Source: Lachnospiraceae bacterium
GTDB lineage: Bacteria; Bacillota; Clostridia; Lachnospirales; Lachnospiraceae
Assembly: GCA_003979345.1 (NCBI GenBank)
Contig: RYVZ01000004.1
Location: 1 to 64,000 of the forward strand
Reading direction: 5' to 3'
DNA length: 64,000 bases
Each line of letters opens with the position of its first letter. Position 1 is the stretch's first letter. The position numbers and the translations under genes were made by a program. The notes under the pieces were generated by a model. It searched no databases. It was not told the origin of the DNA and saw only the letters and a program-made list of their open reading frames with translations. Positions 10,156 through 19,633 of the stretch are shown in pieces.

Positions 10156-10298
10156 GACCTTTCGTACCGTATTTTTACCGTTCATTCATGAAAACGCATG
10201 AAGAGCCTTTTTTTAGGTATGATGATGAACAAGAGGAATGTCAAAGATTTAATTTTAGTCGGATGACAAGGGTTTCATGGCGGGGATGGGGGATCGAT

Positions 10299-12191
10299 AT
10301 GACTAAAAAACGCGTAAAGATCGCGAAATACACAAAAGAGAAGAATGCTGAAGCATGGCGCAGATATTATGAGGAGCAGGCGAAGATCAAGTATAGTATG
10401 TTCAATAATATGCGCTACATCCTGACGGAAACATGGCACAGTTCAAGGGGATTTTTTTATTCCATGCTGCTATGGCTTAGTTTGGAGCTTGCAGGAAATC
10501 TTCTTGCGACATATACGGACAAATATGTGATAGAGTTTGCGCTCGGAACCACATCCCGGATACGGCTGGGGATTATCTGTATCATACTGATCTCTGCCGG
10601 ACAGCTTGCGGGGATGCTTATGAATTCGGGACATTTGTATGCCGTATATGTGGGGAAGATGCGGCTGAGGGGGCATTTTTATGGAAAGCTGATCAAAAAG
10701 AAAATGTCTCTTAATTATGAAAAGACGGAAAATACGAAAATCAACGATATGTTGAACAAGGCTTCCGAGGGAGCCGAGAACACGGCTCATGCGGCTCTCT
10801 TTGCCATGCGGGATACCGTTTTGGCGGTGTTGCAGATCGCATCCTATGGCGCAATTCTTTCCATGCTGAATCCGGTGCTGATACTCATCATCGGGCTCCC
10901 TGCTATTGTGGGATATCGTATTAACCGTCATAAAATGATGTGGATATGGAATATGGCTGACAATTGGCAGAATTATGACCGGCAGATGGATTATGTGACG
11001 CATATCGGTACGGACGCCAATTTCAGGGAGGCAAAGGATATCCGCATTTTTGGTATGCAGCAATGGTTTGCGAGCGTTTACCGCAGGGTCTTTGATCAAC
11101 GCTTTGGCTGGTTTGCACAGCAGGATGAATGGGAATTCCGGCATAATCTGTTAGAGACAGCTGTCATGTCGATTGGGAATGTGGGGGCAATGGTTTATAT
11201 TGTTTATCTTGTCATGAACGGGAGTATTGGTGCGGGAGATTTTGTGCTGTATTTTAATTCGGTTGCCATGCTTTGCATGGGTGTGCGGAATCTGTGTGAT
11301 AAATTCAGTGTATTTAACTGGATGTCGCAAAATATTTTTTATGTGAGGGACTATCTGGAATTAGAGGAGAAAGAGGGGAAAGATAAAGGAAGATCAATTC
11401 CGCAGGGACCGTATGAGATAGAATTCAGAGATGTCAGTTATACCTATTTTGGTGCGGATAACCCTACGATCAGGCATATTTCTTTTACGTTGAAAAAGGG
11501 TGAAAACCTTGCGATCGTCGGATTGAACGGTGCAGGGAAGACGACGCTCATTAAGCTGATGTGCGGCTTGTATGATCCTACAGAGGGAGAGATCCTGTTA
11601 AACGGCATGCCGGTGCGTGAATATAACAGAGAGGATTATTATAAGATATTCAGCACGGTGTTTCAGGATATCGACGTTCTTCCCGTAACGGTTGCAGAGA
11701 ACATTGCGGGGAAAAAATCGGATGGCATCGACCATCAAAAATTATGTGACTGTATGAGAAAATCGGGAATCTGGCAAAAGGTCATGAGTCTGCCGAAAGG
11801 GGGAGAAACTCATCTTGTAAAAAGTGTTTACGATGATGCAACGGATTTTTCGGGCGGGCAGATGCAAAAGCTTGCGCTTGCTAAAGCGCTCTATAAAGAT
11901 GCTCCGGTGCTTTTGCTGGACGAGCCGACCGCCGCGCTTGACCCGATCTCAGAGCAGGAAATGTATCTGAATTACGCAGAATTTTCAAAAGGAAGATCGA
12001 GTGTGTTTATTTCCCACAGACTTGCATCCACCCGCTTCTGCGACAGGATACTGCTGATTGCGGACGGGCAGATCAAAGAGGAGGGCAGCCATTCTTCCCT
12101 GCTGGAGCTTGGCGGGGATTATGCAGAACTGTTTCAACTTCAGAGCAGCTATTACAATGACAGCAAGACGGAGGGGGAAGCGGATGAATAA
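10299..12191 (+). CDS. ABC exporter half-transporter 1 (membrane + ATPase)
   Basis: A fused transmembrane and nucleotide-binding protein of the exporter (type IV) class, about 630 residues from this start. The N-terminal half has several hydrophobic spans (about 50-360). The ATPase half has Walker A GLNGAGKTTLIKL, signature DFSGGQMQKLALAKA, Walker B LLLDEPTAALDP and the His switch FISHRLAS, all intact. The ATG at 10299 follows GGGGGAT. An ATG at 10188 would add 37 residues but lacks a ribosome site. It overlaps the next half-transporter by 8 bases, so the two probably form a heterodimer. The substrate is unknown, and there is no peptide or regulator gene beside it to suggest one. Confidence 0.88.
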   Translation: MTKKRVKIAKYTKEKNAEAWRRYYEEQAKIKYSMFNNMRYILTETWHSSRGFFYSMLLWLSLELAGNLLATYTDKYVIEFALGTTSRIRLGIICIILISAGQLAGMLMNSGHLYAVYVGKMRLRGHFYGKLIKKKMSLNYEKTENTKINDMLNKASEGAENTAHAALFAMRDTVLAVLQIASYGAILSMLNPVLILIIGLPAIVGYRINRHKMMWIWNMADNWQNYDRQMDYVTHIGTDANFREAKDIRIFGMQQWFASVYRRVFDQRFGWFAQQDEWEFRHNLLETAVMSIGNVGAMVYIVYLVMNGSIGAGDFVLYFNSVAMLCMGVRNLCDKFSVFNWMSQNIFYVRDYLELEEKEGKDKGRSIPQGPYEIEFRDVSYTYFGADNPTIRHISFTLKKGENLAIVGLNGAGKTTLIKLMCGLYDPTEGEILLNGMPVREYNREDYYKIFSTVFQDIDVLPVTVAENIAGKKSDGIDHQKLCDCMRKSGIWQKVMSLPKGGETHLVKSVYDDATDFSGGQMQKLALAKALYKDAPVLLLDEPTAALDPISEQEMYLNYAEFSKGRSSVFISHRLASTRFCDRILLIADGQIKEEGSHSSLLELGGDYAELFQLQSSYYNDSKTEGEADE

Positions 12192-14055
12192 ACAACAAAT
12201 TCGGGAAAATGTAAAAATGTTGAGGCGCTGTCTGAAAATAACAAAGTCAGCTGAAAAACAGCATACAAAAAGACAGATCGCGCAGCGGGTTCCCTCCGTT
12301 TTGCAGGAGTATCTTCACATTTTTATTACAATGAAGATCATTGACATGGTCATCACAAATGAACCGTGCTGGGATATTATTTTGTTTACCGTGATCACGG
12401 GATTCATGGAACTCCTGCTGTTTTGTATCAGACATGGGATCAATAGGGGATATAATTGCCGTGATTTTTCACTAAAGCAGAACAAGCAGAGAATGCTTTG
12501 GGAAAAACTGCTCCATATGGATTATGTTCATCTTGAAAATCCGGAAACGCATATTCAATATCAGCGGGCGGGCAACGGTATGGACAGATTGGACAGCGTA
12601 TTGTTTAACCTTGCGGATGCGGCAGAGGGATTGATCACGGCAGCTGTGGGACTGATCCTAATAGCGCCTATGGCGTTTCGGGGAACATCTGAACTGACAG
12701 GCTTGTGGGGATTTATCAATTCAAACGGGGGGCTTTTTTTGGTGATTTTCCTGGCGGCGCTTTTGGAGTTGATCAGGGCGCTTGTACCGAACAAAAAGGC
12801 GCTCAAATACATGGCGGTGATCAATAATGACAGGGACATCCTTCAATACGAGAGAACGGCCATCTATTATGATCAGGATGTGCGCAGGAATTATCGAAAC
12901 GGCAAAGATATACGCATTTATGCCGAGCAGGAGATGATTTTAGGTGAATATCAGAGAAATACGGACAGTTGGCTTGGTGAATGGGAGAAGGGAATTCATA
13001 AGGTCTGTCTTGCAAATATCGGAATCTATGCAATCACGTTACTATCCAATCTACTGATGTATAGTTTTGCGGTGGCACGGGCAATTGCGGGAACCCTGAC
13101 AGTGGGGGAGATCATCGGCTTTGTCATGTACTTTTCAAGAATACGGACCGGTATCACAGGGGTTGCAGCCGGCATTGGGGAAATGTCTGTCAATCAGGAC
13201 TATATCAGATATGCCCTTTATTTTCTGGATATTCCGGATGAAAAATATAAGGGCAGTATTCCGACCGAAAAGCGGGATGACAATGAATATGAATTTGAAT
13301 TCAGGCATGTGCATTTTCGGTATCCAGGCTCAGAACAATATACGTTAAAGGATGTGAATCTCAAATGGAGGATTGGCGAAAAGATGGCGCTTGTGGGAAA
13401 AAACGGCTGCGGAAAGTCAACGCTGATCAAGCTGCTGTGCCGTCTGTATGATCCGACAGAAGGCGAGATCACGCTTAACGGAATTGATATCAGGAAATAT
13501 CAATACGAAGATTATCTGGATTTATTTTCAGTTGTGTTTCAGGATTCCGGATTATTCTGCTTCAGCATGGCGGAGAATGTTGCTGCAAGTGCGGATTACG
13601 ATTCTAAACGGGTTACGGATTGTGTGATCAGGGCGGGATTGGGGGAACGTCTGAACAAAATGGAGCAGGGGATTGAAACTTGTCTTTATAAGAATTTTGA
13701 TGAGCATGGAGTTGAAATCTCGGGAGGAGAGGCTCAGAAGCTGTGTCTTGCAAGGGCAATCTATAAAGGCGCACCGTTCATTGTTCTTGACGAGCCGACA
13801 GCAGCGCTTGATCCGATTTCGGAGCATGACATCTATACGAAATTTAACGATATTGTCGGAACAAGGACGGCAGTGTATATCTCTCACAGGCTGTCTTCCT
13901 GCAGATTTTGTGATGAGATTGTTGTGATGGACGACGGTTCTGTTGTCGAGAGGGGCTCCCATAATGCGCTGCTTGACCGGGGAGGGGTATACAAGACCCT
14001 TTGGACTGCGCAGGCGGAATACTATAAAGATACGGCAGGAGACTTGTATTCATAA
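12184..14055 (+). CDS. ABC exporter half-transporter 2 (membrane + ATPase)
   Basis: Second half of the presumed heterodimer, 623 residues. The membrane region (about 30-330) is followed by an ATPase with Walker A GKNGCGKSTLIKL, signature EISGGEAQKLCLARA, Walker B IVLDEPTAALDP and His switch YISHRLSS. The start at 12184 lies inside the end of the first gene behind GGAGGGGGAAG; the frame is open further upstream, but that part only overlaps the first gene. Both ATP sites look competent because both Walker B glutamates are present, so this is not an obvious degenerate-site heterodimer. A terminator follows immediately. Confidence 0.88.
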   Translation: MNKQQIRENVKMLRRCLKITKSAEKQHTKRQIAQRVPSVLQEYLHIFITMKIIDMVITNEPCWDIILFTVITGFMELLLFCIRHGINRGYNCRDFSLKQNKQRMLWEKLLHMDYVHLENPETHIQYQRAGNGMDRLDSVLFNLADAAEGLITAAVGLILIAPMAFRGTSELTGLWGFINSNGGLFLVIFLAALLELIRALVPNKKALKYMAVINNDRDILQYERTAIYYDQDVRRNYRNGKDIRIYAEQEMILGEYQRNTDSWLGEWEKGIHKVCLANIGIYAITLLSNLLMYSFAVARAIAGTLTVGEIIGFVMYFSRIRTGITGVAAGIGEMSVNQDYIRYALYFLDIPDEKYKGSIPTEKRDDNEYEFEFRHVHFRYPGSEQYTLKDVNLKWRIGEKMALVGKNGCGKSTLIKLLCRLYDPTEGEITLNGIDIRKYQYEDYLDLFSVVFQDSGLFCFSMAENVAASADYDSKRVTDCVIRAGLGERLNKMEQGIETCLYKNFDEHGVEISGGEAQKLCLARAIYKGAPFIVLDEPTAALDPISEHDIYTKFNDIVGTRTAVYISHRLSSCRFCDEIVVMDDGSVVERGSHNALLDRGGVYKTLWTAQAEYYKDTAGDLYS

Positions 14056-14060
14056 AAAAA

Positions 14061-14082
14061 GAACGCGTTGCGTTCTTTTTTT
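14061..14082. terminator. Bidirectional terminator between convergent genes
   Basis: GAACGC, a 3-nt loop and GCGTTC are flanked by seven A on the left and seven T on the right, so it can stop transcripts from both sides. It overlaps the last bases of the minus-strand HD gene. Confidence 0.85.
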
Positions 14083-15337
14083 AGTTAAACTCCTTAAAGC
14101 GCTCGATCATGATGGCATACTGTTCTTTGATCTTTAAGTACAGACCGATCGTGTTTTCCTTTTCTTTTTCAAATTCGGCAATGACCTGATCATAATGACT
14201 CATCAGGCACTCGACGGTACTTTTATTGATCTTTCCGTTATCCGCGTCACCTTGTATGATACTCTGTATTTTTTCTTTTGGAAAAGCGTCTTTATAACTG
14301 CGCTTTCCATAGAGCGCGCTTAAGATATCTGCAACTGCGACGATCTGCTGGGGCAGCGACAGCTGATCACCGGTCAGGCCTTTGTGATAACCGCTGCCGT
14401 CCAGTTTTTCGTGATGCCTCACCGCGATCTGCAGCACGTCGTTGTCCACGATTCCTTCCAGGATCATTTCGGTGATCCGTACATGGGCTTTCATGATCTT
14501 CATATCCTGATCGGAAAGGCGCCCCGGAGATTCCAAAATGTTGAGCGGGATGGCAATTTTGCCGAGGTCATGGAGCAGTGCGCCATAATATAAGTCTCGC
14601 AGGTCCTTGCCGCTTAAGCGTTTCAGGCGGCCGAGCTGTTGTGCAAAATTGACGGTTGCCAGCGTATGTACGACGGTATGCTCGCTTCTGAAATCGATTG
14701 TATAAACGAGCATTTCCAGAAAGCCTTTTTTGTATTGTTCGGAAAATGCTCTTTTTGCGAGCAGTTCTTCCATTTCCTTCCGGTAACTTCCGTCTAACAG
14801 ATTTGCAGTAATATTAAAACGTTCCTCCGCTTTCCAAAACAGATCGAGTGCGGCACCGGAAAACTTAATATCCCGATAAAGTGTAAAATATTCTTTTTCC
14901 AGATTCTCTTCTTTGAGGTGGAGAAACGTGTCCATCTTATCGGCAAGGCTGAGACATTCGATAATGTGCTTATACCGGCTCTGTATCATGCCGTGTTTGT
15001 TGTAATCCAGATGATGATACAGCACGATTTCTGCCTTGTCACCCATCGGGGAGAGATACTTTAGAAAAAGAAACCCGTATATAGAATGCGGCCAAAGGTT
15101 TTTGGTTTCAAAGTCAGCAACATTTTTAACATTGGACTCTTTATAAAGCCCAATGTCATGAAGGATACCGAGCATCGTATAATCGACTAACTCTTGTTCG
15201 GTATAACGCTGCTCGCATTCCAGCATCTTGAACAGAATATAGCCTGTAACATCCCCGTGATTCATGATTTTGGGATTGATGATGCTGAGTGTCTTTCTGA
15301 TGATTTCGTTGACATCCTTGCTGCTTATGATACTCAT
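14081..15337 (-). CDS. HD-GYP-type phosphohydrolase/signalling protein with two HD regions
   Basis: The 418-residue protein has an N-terminal HD-like region (LGILHDIGLYK, then LYHHLDYNKHG) and a C-terminal HD-GYP domain with HTLATV, LLHDLGKIAIP, KAHVRITEMIL and HHEKLDGSGYHKGL. HD-GYP domains hydrolyse cyclic di-GMP or related dinucleotides. Here the GYP triad reads GYH, as happens in divergent members, while the metal-ligand residues are present. No membrane span or receiver domain is visible, so it is probably cytosolic. It follows a small gene on the same strand by 35 bases. Activity on c-di-GMP is an inference. Confidence 0.85.
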   Translation of the reverse strand: MSIISSKDVNEIIRKTLSIINPKIMNHGDVTGYILFKMLECEQRYTEQELVDYTMLGILHDIGLYKESNVKNVADFETKNLWPHSIYGFLFLKYLSPMGDKAEIVLYHHLDYNKHGMIQSRYKHIIECLSLADKMDTFLHLKEENLEKEYFTLYRDIKFSGAALDLFWKAEERFNITANLLDGSYRKEMEELLAKRAFSEQYKKGFLEMLVYTIDFRSEHTVVHTLATVNFAQQLGRLKRLSGKDLRDLYYGALLHDLGKIAIPLNILESPGRLSDQDMKIMKAHVRITEMILEGIVDNDVLQIAVRHHEKLDGSGYHKGLTGDQLSLPQQIVAVADILSALYGKRSYKDAFPKEKIQSIIQGDADNGKINKSTVECLMSHYDQVIAEFEKEKENTIGLYLKIKEQYAIMIERFKEFN

Positions 15338-15372
15338 AATCTGGATAGTTCCCTTCTTTAGAGCAGTATTCT

Positions 15373-15648
15373 TTAGTGTTCGGAGCCTAAATCGCCATAC
15401 TGCGTCATGTTTCCTACCGTGTTCTGGAATTTCCGTTCCCGCTCGACTGAAGCTTCGCTTGCGAGATCCATATATTTGATAAAAACATCCTCAACGCTCA
15501 TACCGTGTTCCATTGCAAGCTCCTGCATGACGGGGCGCAGTTTCTCAAGCTGGTAGCTGACCTGTGTTTTTTGCGGATCGATATGGTCAAGCACCTGATT
15601 GGCATAGTCGTTGATGCGGTCCAAAAACTGTTGATCTTCTTTTGTCAT
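15373..15648 (-). CDS. Small conserved-looking hypothetical protein, HD-GYP operon partner
   Basis: A 91-residue charged, helical protein without signal peptide or membrane span. The start is the ATG behind a perfect AGGAGG at 8-nt spacing; a longer frame reaching 15687 has no ribosome site. A consensus promoter lies upstream on the same strand. It precedes the two-HD protein closely, so it may be a partner or regulator, but I do not recognise a family. Residues 8-35 could form a coiled coil. Confidence 0.75.
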   Translation of the reverse strand: MTKEDQQFLDRINDYANQVLDHIDPQKTQVSYQLEKLRPVMQELAMEHGMSVEDVFIKYMDLASEASVERERKFQNTVGNMTQYGDLGSEH

Positions 15649-15682
15649 TTTATAATCCTCCTGAAAAAGAAATACTAGTGTC

Positions 15683-15711
15683 ATCATAGCATTTGTGCAT
15701 CATTATGTCAA
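15683..15711 (-). promoter_or_regulatory. Promoter of the minus-strand small gene/HD-GYP operon
   Basis: On the minus strand: TTGACA, a 17-base spacer and TATGAT. This near-perfect sigma-A promoter is divergent from the DUF1015 promoter 23 bases away. Confidence 0.8.
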
Positions 15712-15733
15712 TTTGGCAAATTTCATCTTTCTG

Positions 15734-15762
15734 TTGTTTCTGTGTCTTTCTTCTGCTAAAAT
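15734..15762 (+). promoter_or_regulatory. Promoter of the DUF1015 gene
   Basis: TTGTTT, a 17-base spacer and TAAAAT, followed by a short leader with AAAGGAG before the ATG at 15797. Confidence 0.6.
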
Positions 15763-15796
15763 GAAAAAGAGTTTTAGAAAAAGGAGACAAAAGAAA

Positions 15797-17047
15797 ATGG
15801 CTAAGATCAGACCGTTTCAGGCATGGAAGCCGGCAAAAGGGCGGGAGAGGGACGTCGCGGCGCTCCCGTATGATGTATATTCTTCCCTGGAAGCACGTGC
15901 TGCGGCAGAGGGACACCCCGATTCGTTTCTGAATGTGGACAGACCGGAATTGTTTTTTGAGCCGGGACATGATATGTATGCGCCGGAGGTGTATGAGCAT
16001 GCAAGGACGCTTTTATGGGATATGGCAGAGCGCGGTGTGTTTGTAAAAGAAGAACATCCCTGCTATTATCTTTATCGCCAGACGATGAACGGACACAGTC
16101 AGACAGGAATCGTCGGCTGTGCGGCAGTGGATGACTATGTAAGTGGTGTGATCAAAAAGCATGAAAATACCCGGGCGGAGAAAGAAGAAGACCGGATACG
16201 TCATGTCACGGCGTGTGGTGCGCAGACCGGACCGATCTTTCTTGCATACCGCCGCAGCGAGGCGCTGTCCGAACTGACCGCACGCTGCACGGCGATGCCG
16301 CCTGCATACGATTTTGTTTCGGAGGACGGAATTGGTCATACAGGCTGGATCGTTGACGGGGATGAGGATATACGGACGATCTGTGAGGCGTTTGAAGCGA
16401 TGGACGCCGTTTATATAGCCGACGGACATCATCGCTGTGCGTCGGCGGTGAAAGTCGGACTTGCAAAGCGTTTAGAACATCCCGATTATGATGGAAATGA
16501 GGAGTTTAATTATTTTCTGTCCGTTCTTTTTCCGGACGAGGAGCTGACGATCCTTGACTATAACCGCGTTGTAAAAGACCTTGGGGGATTGACGCAGGAA
16601 CAGTTTCTTGCCCGGCTTACCGAATCCTTTACGGTAGATTTTTGCGGCAGCGCGCAGGTAAGACCCGATAAAAAGGGAACGTTTGGCATGGTGATGAGCG
16701 GCGGATGGTACCGCCTTACTTCTAAGAGGGCGGCTGGACCGGACGGGGATGCCGGAGAAAATCCGGTGGAGATGCTGGATGTATCCATTTTGCAGAAGGA
16801 TTGCCTTGAACCGATTCTTGGTATTACAGATCCGAAAACGGATAAACGGATCGATTTTGTCGGCGGGATCCGCGGACTCGCTGAACTGGAGCGGCGCGTA
16901 AAAGAGGACTGTGCCGTTGCGTTTGCGATGTATCCGACTTCTATTGACGAGTTGTTTTGTGTAGCGGACAAAGGGCTTTTGATGCCGCCTAAATCGACAT
17001 GGTTTGAGCCGAAGCTGAGGAGCGGTCTGTATATTCATGAATTCTAG
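15797..17047 (+). CDS. DUF1015 family protein
   Basis: A 416-residue soluble protein of the DUF1015 family, recognised from the start MAKIRPFQAWKP, the VAALPYDVYS motif near 25, the central AVYIADGHHRCASA signature and FNYFLSVLFPDEEL. Family function is not firmly known to me. Members often sit beside serA/serC, as here with serC-serA 6 kb upstream, and I recall a serine-kinase role proposed for some, which I cannot confirm from sequence. The start is set by AAAAGGAG; the frame continues 34 codons upstream over the promoter and is not coding there. A GC-containing hairpin without U-tract (17048-17075) follows the stop. Confidence 0.85.
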   Translation: MAKIRPFQAWKPAKGRERDVAALPYDVYSSLEARAAAEGHPDSFLNVDRPELFFEPGHDMYAPEVYEHARTLLWDMAERGVFVKEEHPCYYLYRQTMNGHSQTGIVGCAAVDDYVSGVIKKHENTRAEKEEDRIRHVTACGAQTGPIFLAYRRSEALSELTARCTAMPPAYDFVSEDGIGHTGWIVDGDEDIRTICEAFEAMDAVYIADGHHRCASAVKVGLAKRLEHPDYDGNEEFNYFLSVLFPDEELTILDYNRVVKDLGGLTQEQFLARLTESFTVDFCGSAQVRPDKKGTFGMVMSGGWYRLTSKRAAGPDGDAGENPVEMLDVSILQKDCLEPILGITDPKTDKRIDFVGGIRGLAELERRVKEDCAVAFAMYPTSIDELFCVADKGLLMPPKSTWFEPKLRSGLYIHEF

Positions 17048-17160
17048 GAAAGCGATGATCTGATCAGCGTTTCCCCAGAATGTCGGAAACGTGAAGTCCG
17101 TCCGGGGAGCATAACAGATTCTTTGATTCAAAATAAAATATAGAGAAGGGGATGGGCAGG

Positions 17161-19551
17161 ATGACAAAAAAATTATACCGTTATATGAACTGGCGTGAAA
17201 TGGAAGGCATTATCTATTCGGATACGGGCGAGCCGGGAGAACTGCTTGGGCCGCATGCCGCTGGCAGCCAGACGCTGATTCAGGCATTTATGCCGGCGGC
17301 GGACAAAGTCAGCGTGCTAACGGGGAAACCGGAAAAGGAATATCCAATGGAGCTTGCGGACGAGGCGGGTTATTTTGCCGTGCTGCTGCCGGAAAAGAAG
17401 CAGCCGGAATATCGTTATAAAATCGTGCTAAAAGACACAGAAGAGATGTTATATCTGCACGATCCCTACGCATATCCGCCTGGGGAATGCTTGTACTCTG
17501 AGACGAAAAAATCAGGTCAGTCAGACGATCTGCTCGGTGACCCTGCCCAGATACAGCTCTTTCATGACGGCACACAGTATCATGCATGGAAATATATGGG
17601 GGCGCACCGTGCAGTCTGCCGCGGCGTGGAAGGCGTTTTATTCCGCGTGTGGGCGCCGGAGGCGATGCGTGTCAGTGTCATCGGTGATTTTAACGGTTAT
17701 GACGGGCGTGTGCATCAGATGAACCGCAGTACCGTTACAGATCTGTTTGAATTATTTGTACCGGATCTGGAAGGTGAAACCGGTTATCAGTATGAAATTC
17801 GCAAAAAAAACGGCGATATTATTATAAAATCCGATCCGTATGCGACAAAATACTATGATGACTGTGAAGGAGAATGTGCGCACTATCTGTTAGCGCGGTT
17901 GGAAACGTGCGGGCATGTCTGGAAAGACAGCGACTGGAAAAAGAAACGGATCTATCAAAAAGGCGGTGCGCTTCAGATTGCTGAGCTTTCTTCAGAAGCA
18001 TTGTGGAACGGTGAAACAGAGGATCAGAAGCGCAGGGCGGCACTTTCGGCGAAAGCAAAGGAAATCAGGGAAGCCGGTTATACCCATGTCAGCCTGCAGC
18101 ATACCATGCTCGAAAACACGGATAACCATCATGTTCATGAAACGGTGGCGTTTTACGCTGCGGGTATTTGTTTTGAGAGCACGGATCTTCTGAAAGCCGC
18201 AGTGGACGCGTTTCATGCCGAGGGGATATCTGTGATCTTCGAATGGGCGCCGGGATGTTTTTCGAAGGCAGAGGAACTGCTTTCGGAATATGACGGTAGC
18301 TGTCTCTATGAACATTTGGATGTACGGCAGGGATTCCATAACCGTTATCAGGTCAAGCTGTTTCAATATGCGAGACCGGAAGTCGCCTCGTTTCTGCTGT
18401 CCTCGTTGACTTATTTGGTTGAAGAACTGCATGTGGACGGCATCCGGGTATGCGATACCTCATTCATGCTCTATTTGGATTACGGTAAGCAGAACGGAGA
18501 ATGGCTGCCGAATCTGTACGGCGGAAACGAAAATTCAGATGCGATCGGCTTTTTGAAACATGCCGTATCCATCGTAAAACGCCAATATCCTGATGTGTTG
18601 ATGATCACGGACGAGGCATCCGGCTGGCAGAATCTGACAACGCCTCTTGCTGAGGACGGATTTGGATTTGATTATAAATGGAACTATGCGTTGGTCAATG
18701 ATCTGCTGCGTTATCTGACGATTCCGTATGCAGACCGCAGAAATGCGCATCATGAATTGACGCTTTCCTATCTCTATATGTATCGGGAACATTTTATCAA
18801 TGCGCTCAGCGAAGATTATATCTTAAAATCCGACTGCGGGCTTGCATGCATGAACACAGAGAATGAGATGCTCAGGGCAGCGACAGCGCGGATGATCCCC
18901 GCATATCTGATGCTGCATCCGGGTGCAAAGCTCCTGAATGAAGGCTTTCTGGCACTGAAAAACGGGTCATACCTTGCAGCGCTCAACCATTTTTATCTGT
19001 CCAATCCCGCACTGTATGAATGGGACGGACAGGAAGAGGGATTCGAGTGGATGAACGCGATCTCCGCCAATGAGTCGGTGCTGTTGTTTTTGCGAAGATC
19101 CAAAGAACAGGTGCTGTTAGTCGGGGTGAATTTTTCTGATCAGACATGGATATCCCATAAATCCGGCGTGCCGTTTGACGGAAAATATAAAGAGGTCTTT
19201 AATACGGATAGTGAAGAATTTGACGGGAGCGGCGTTGTGAACGCGCGGATCCTGAAAGCCAAGAAAGATGAGTGCGACACGCGGGAATATTCTGTGCGCA
19301 TCAATTTGGCGCCGATGTCCGCTGCAGTATTTGAGTATATGCCTTATACAGAAAAAGAACTTTCACAGATGCGTGAAAAAGAAGAAGAACGAAAACGCAG
19401 GCAGGCTGAGGCGGAACGAAAAAAGGAGCAGCTCAAAAAGAAGAAAGAAAAGATCAGGGCTTCCTTAAAAGAGGAACTTGCTCGAAAGATCGCCCAGGCT
19501 GAGGCGGAGATCGCATCAGGCAGCGAATACGGAAACCGGAAGAAAAAATGA
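17161..19551 (+). CDS. Branching-enzyme-like GH13 protein with degenerate active site
   Basis: The 796 residues follow GlgB architecture: an N-terminal beta domain, a CBM48-like domain (FRVWAPEAMRVSVIGDFNGYDG), a TIM-barrel region and a C-terminal beta domain. A Lys/Glu-rich coiled-coil tail of about 65 residues is added. Alignment by eye to GlgB shows changed catalytic motifs. Region I DWVPGHF reads EWAPGCF (E361, C366). The nucleophile motif RVDAVASM reads RVCDTSFM (C431 replaces Asp). Region IV LSHDE reads LSEDY (E551, D552). The acid/base Glu seems kept (E485). It is probably a non-catalytic glucan-binding relative. The ATG at 17161 is preferred over 17152 by ribosome-site spacing. It stands alone, not in a glg operon. 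Confidence 0.85.
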   Translation: MTKKLYRYMNWREMEGIIYSDTGEPGELLGPHAAGSQTLIQAFMPAADKVSVLTGKPEKEYPMELADEAGYFAVLLPEKKQPEYRYKIVLKDTEEMLYLHDPYAYPPGECLYSETKKSGQSDDLLGDPAQIQLFHDGTQYHAWKYMGAHRAVCRGVEGVLFRVWAPEAMRVSVIGDFNGYDGRVHQMNRSTVTDLFELFVPDLEGETGYQYEIRKKNGDIIIKSDPYATKYYDDCEGECAHYLLARLETCGHVWKDSDWKKKRIYQKGGALQIAELSSEALWNGETEDQKRRAALSAKAKEIREAGYTHVSLQHTMLENTDNHHVHETVAFYAAGICFESTDLLKAAVDAFHAEGISVIFEWAPGCFSKAEELLSEYDGSCLYEHLDVRQGFHNRYQVKLFQYARPEVASFLLSSLTYLVEELHVDGIRVCDTSFMLYLDYGKQNGEWLPNLYGGNENSDAIGFLKHAVSIVKRQYPDVLMITDEASGWQNLTTPLAEDGFGFDYKWNYALVNDLLRYLTIPYADRRNAHHELTLSYLYMYREHFINALSEDYILKSDCGLACMNTENEMLRAATARMIPAYLMLHPGAKLLNEGFLALKNGSYLAALNHFYLSNPALYEWDGQEEGFEWMNAISANESVLLFLRRSKEQVLLVGVNFSDQTWISHKSGVPFDGKYKEVFNTDSEEFDGSGVVNARILKAKKDECDTREYSVRINLAPMSAAVFEYMPYTEKELSQMREKEEERKRRQAEAERKKEQLKKKKEKIRASLKEELARKIAQAEAEIASGSEYGNRKKK

Positions 19552-19633
19552 CGTGTCTGAGTGTGTATGGATCGTGAAAGACCGGATGTTCTTGTGCTGA
19601 GTAAAAAGCGGACGGGAAAGGAGGAACGAAGGA

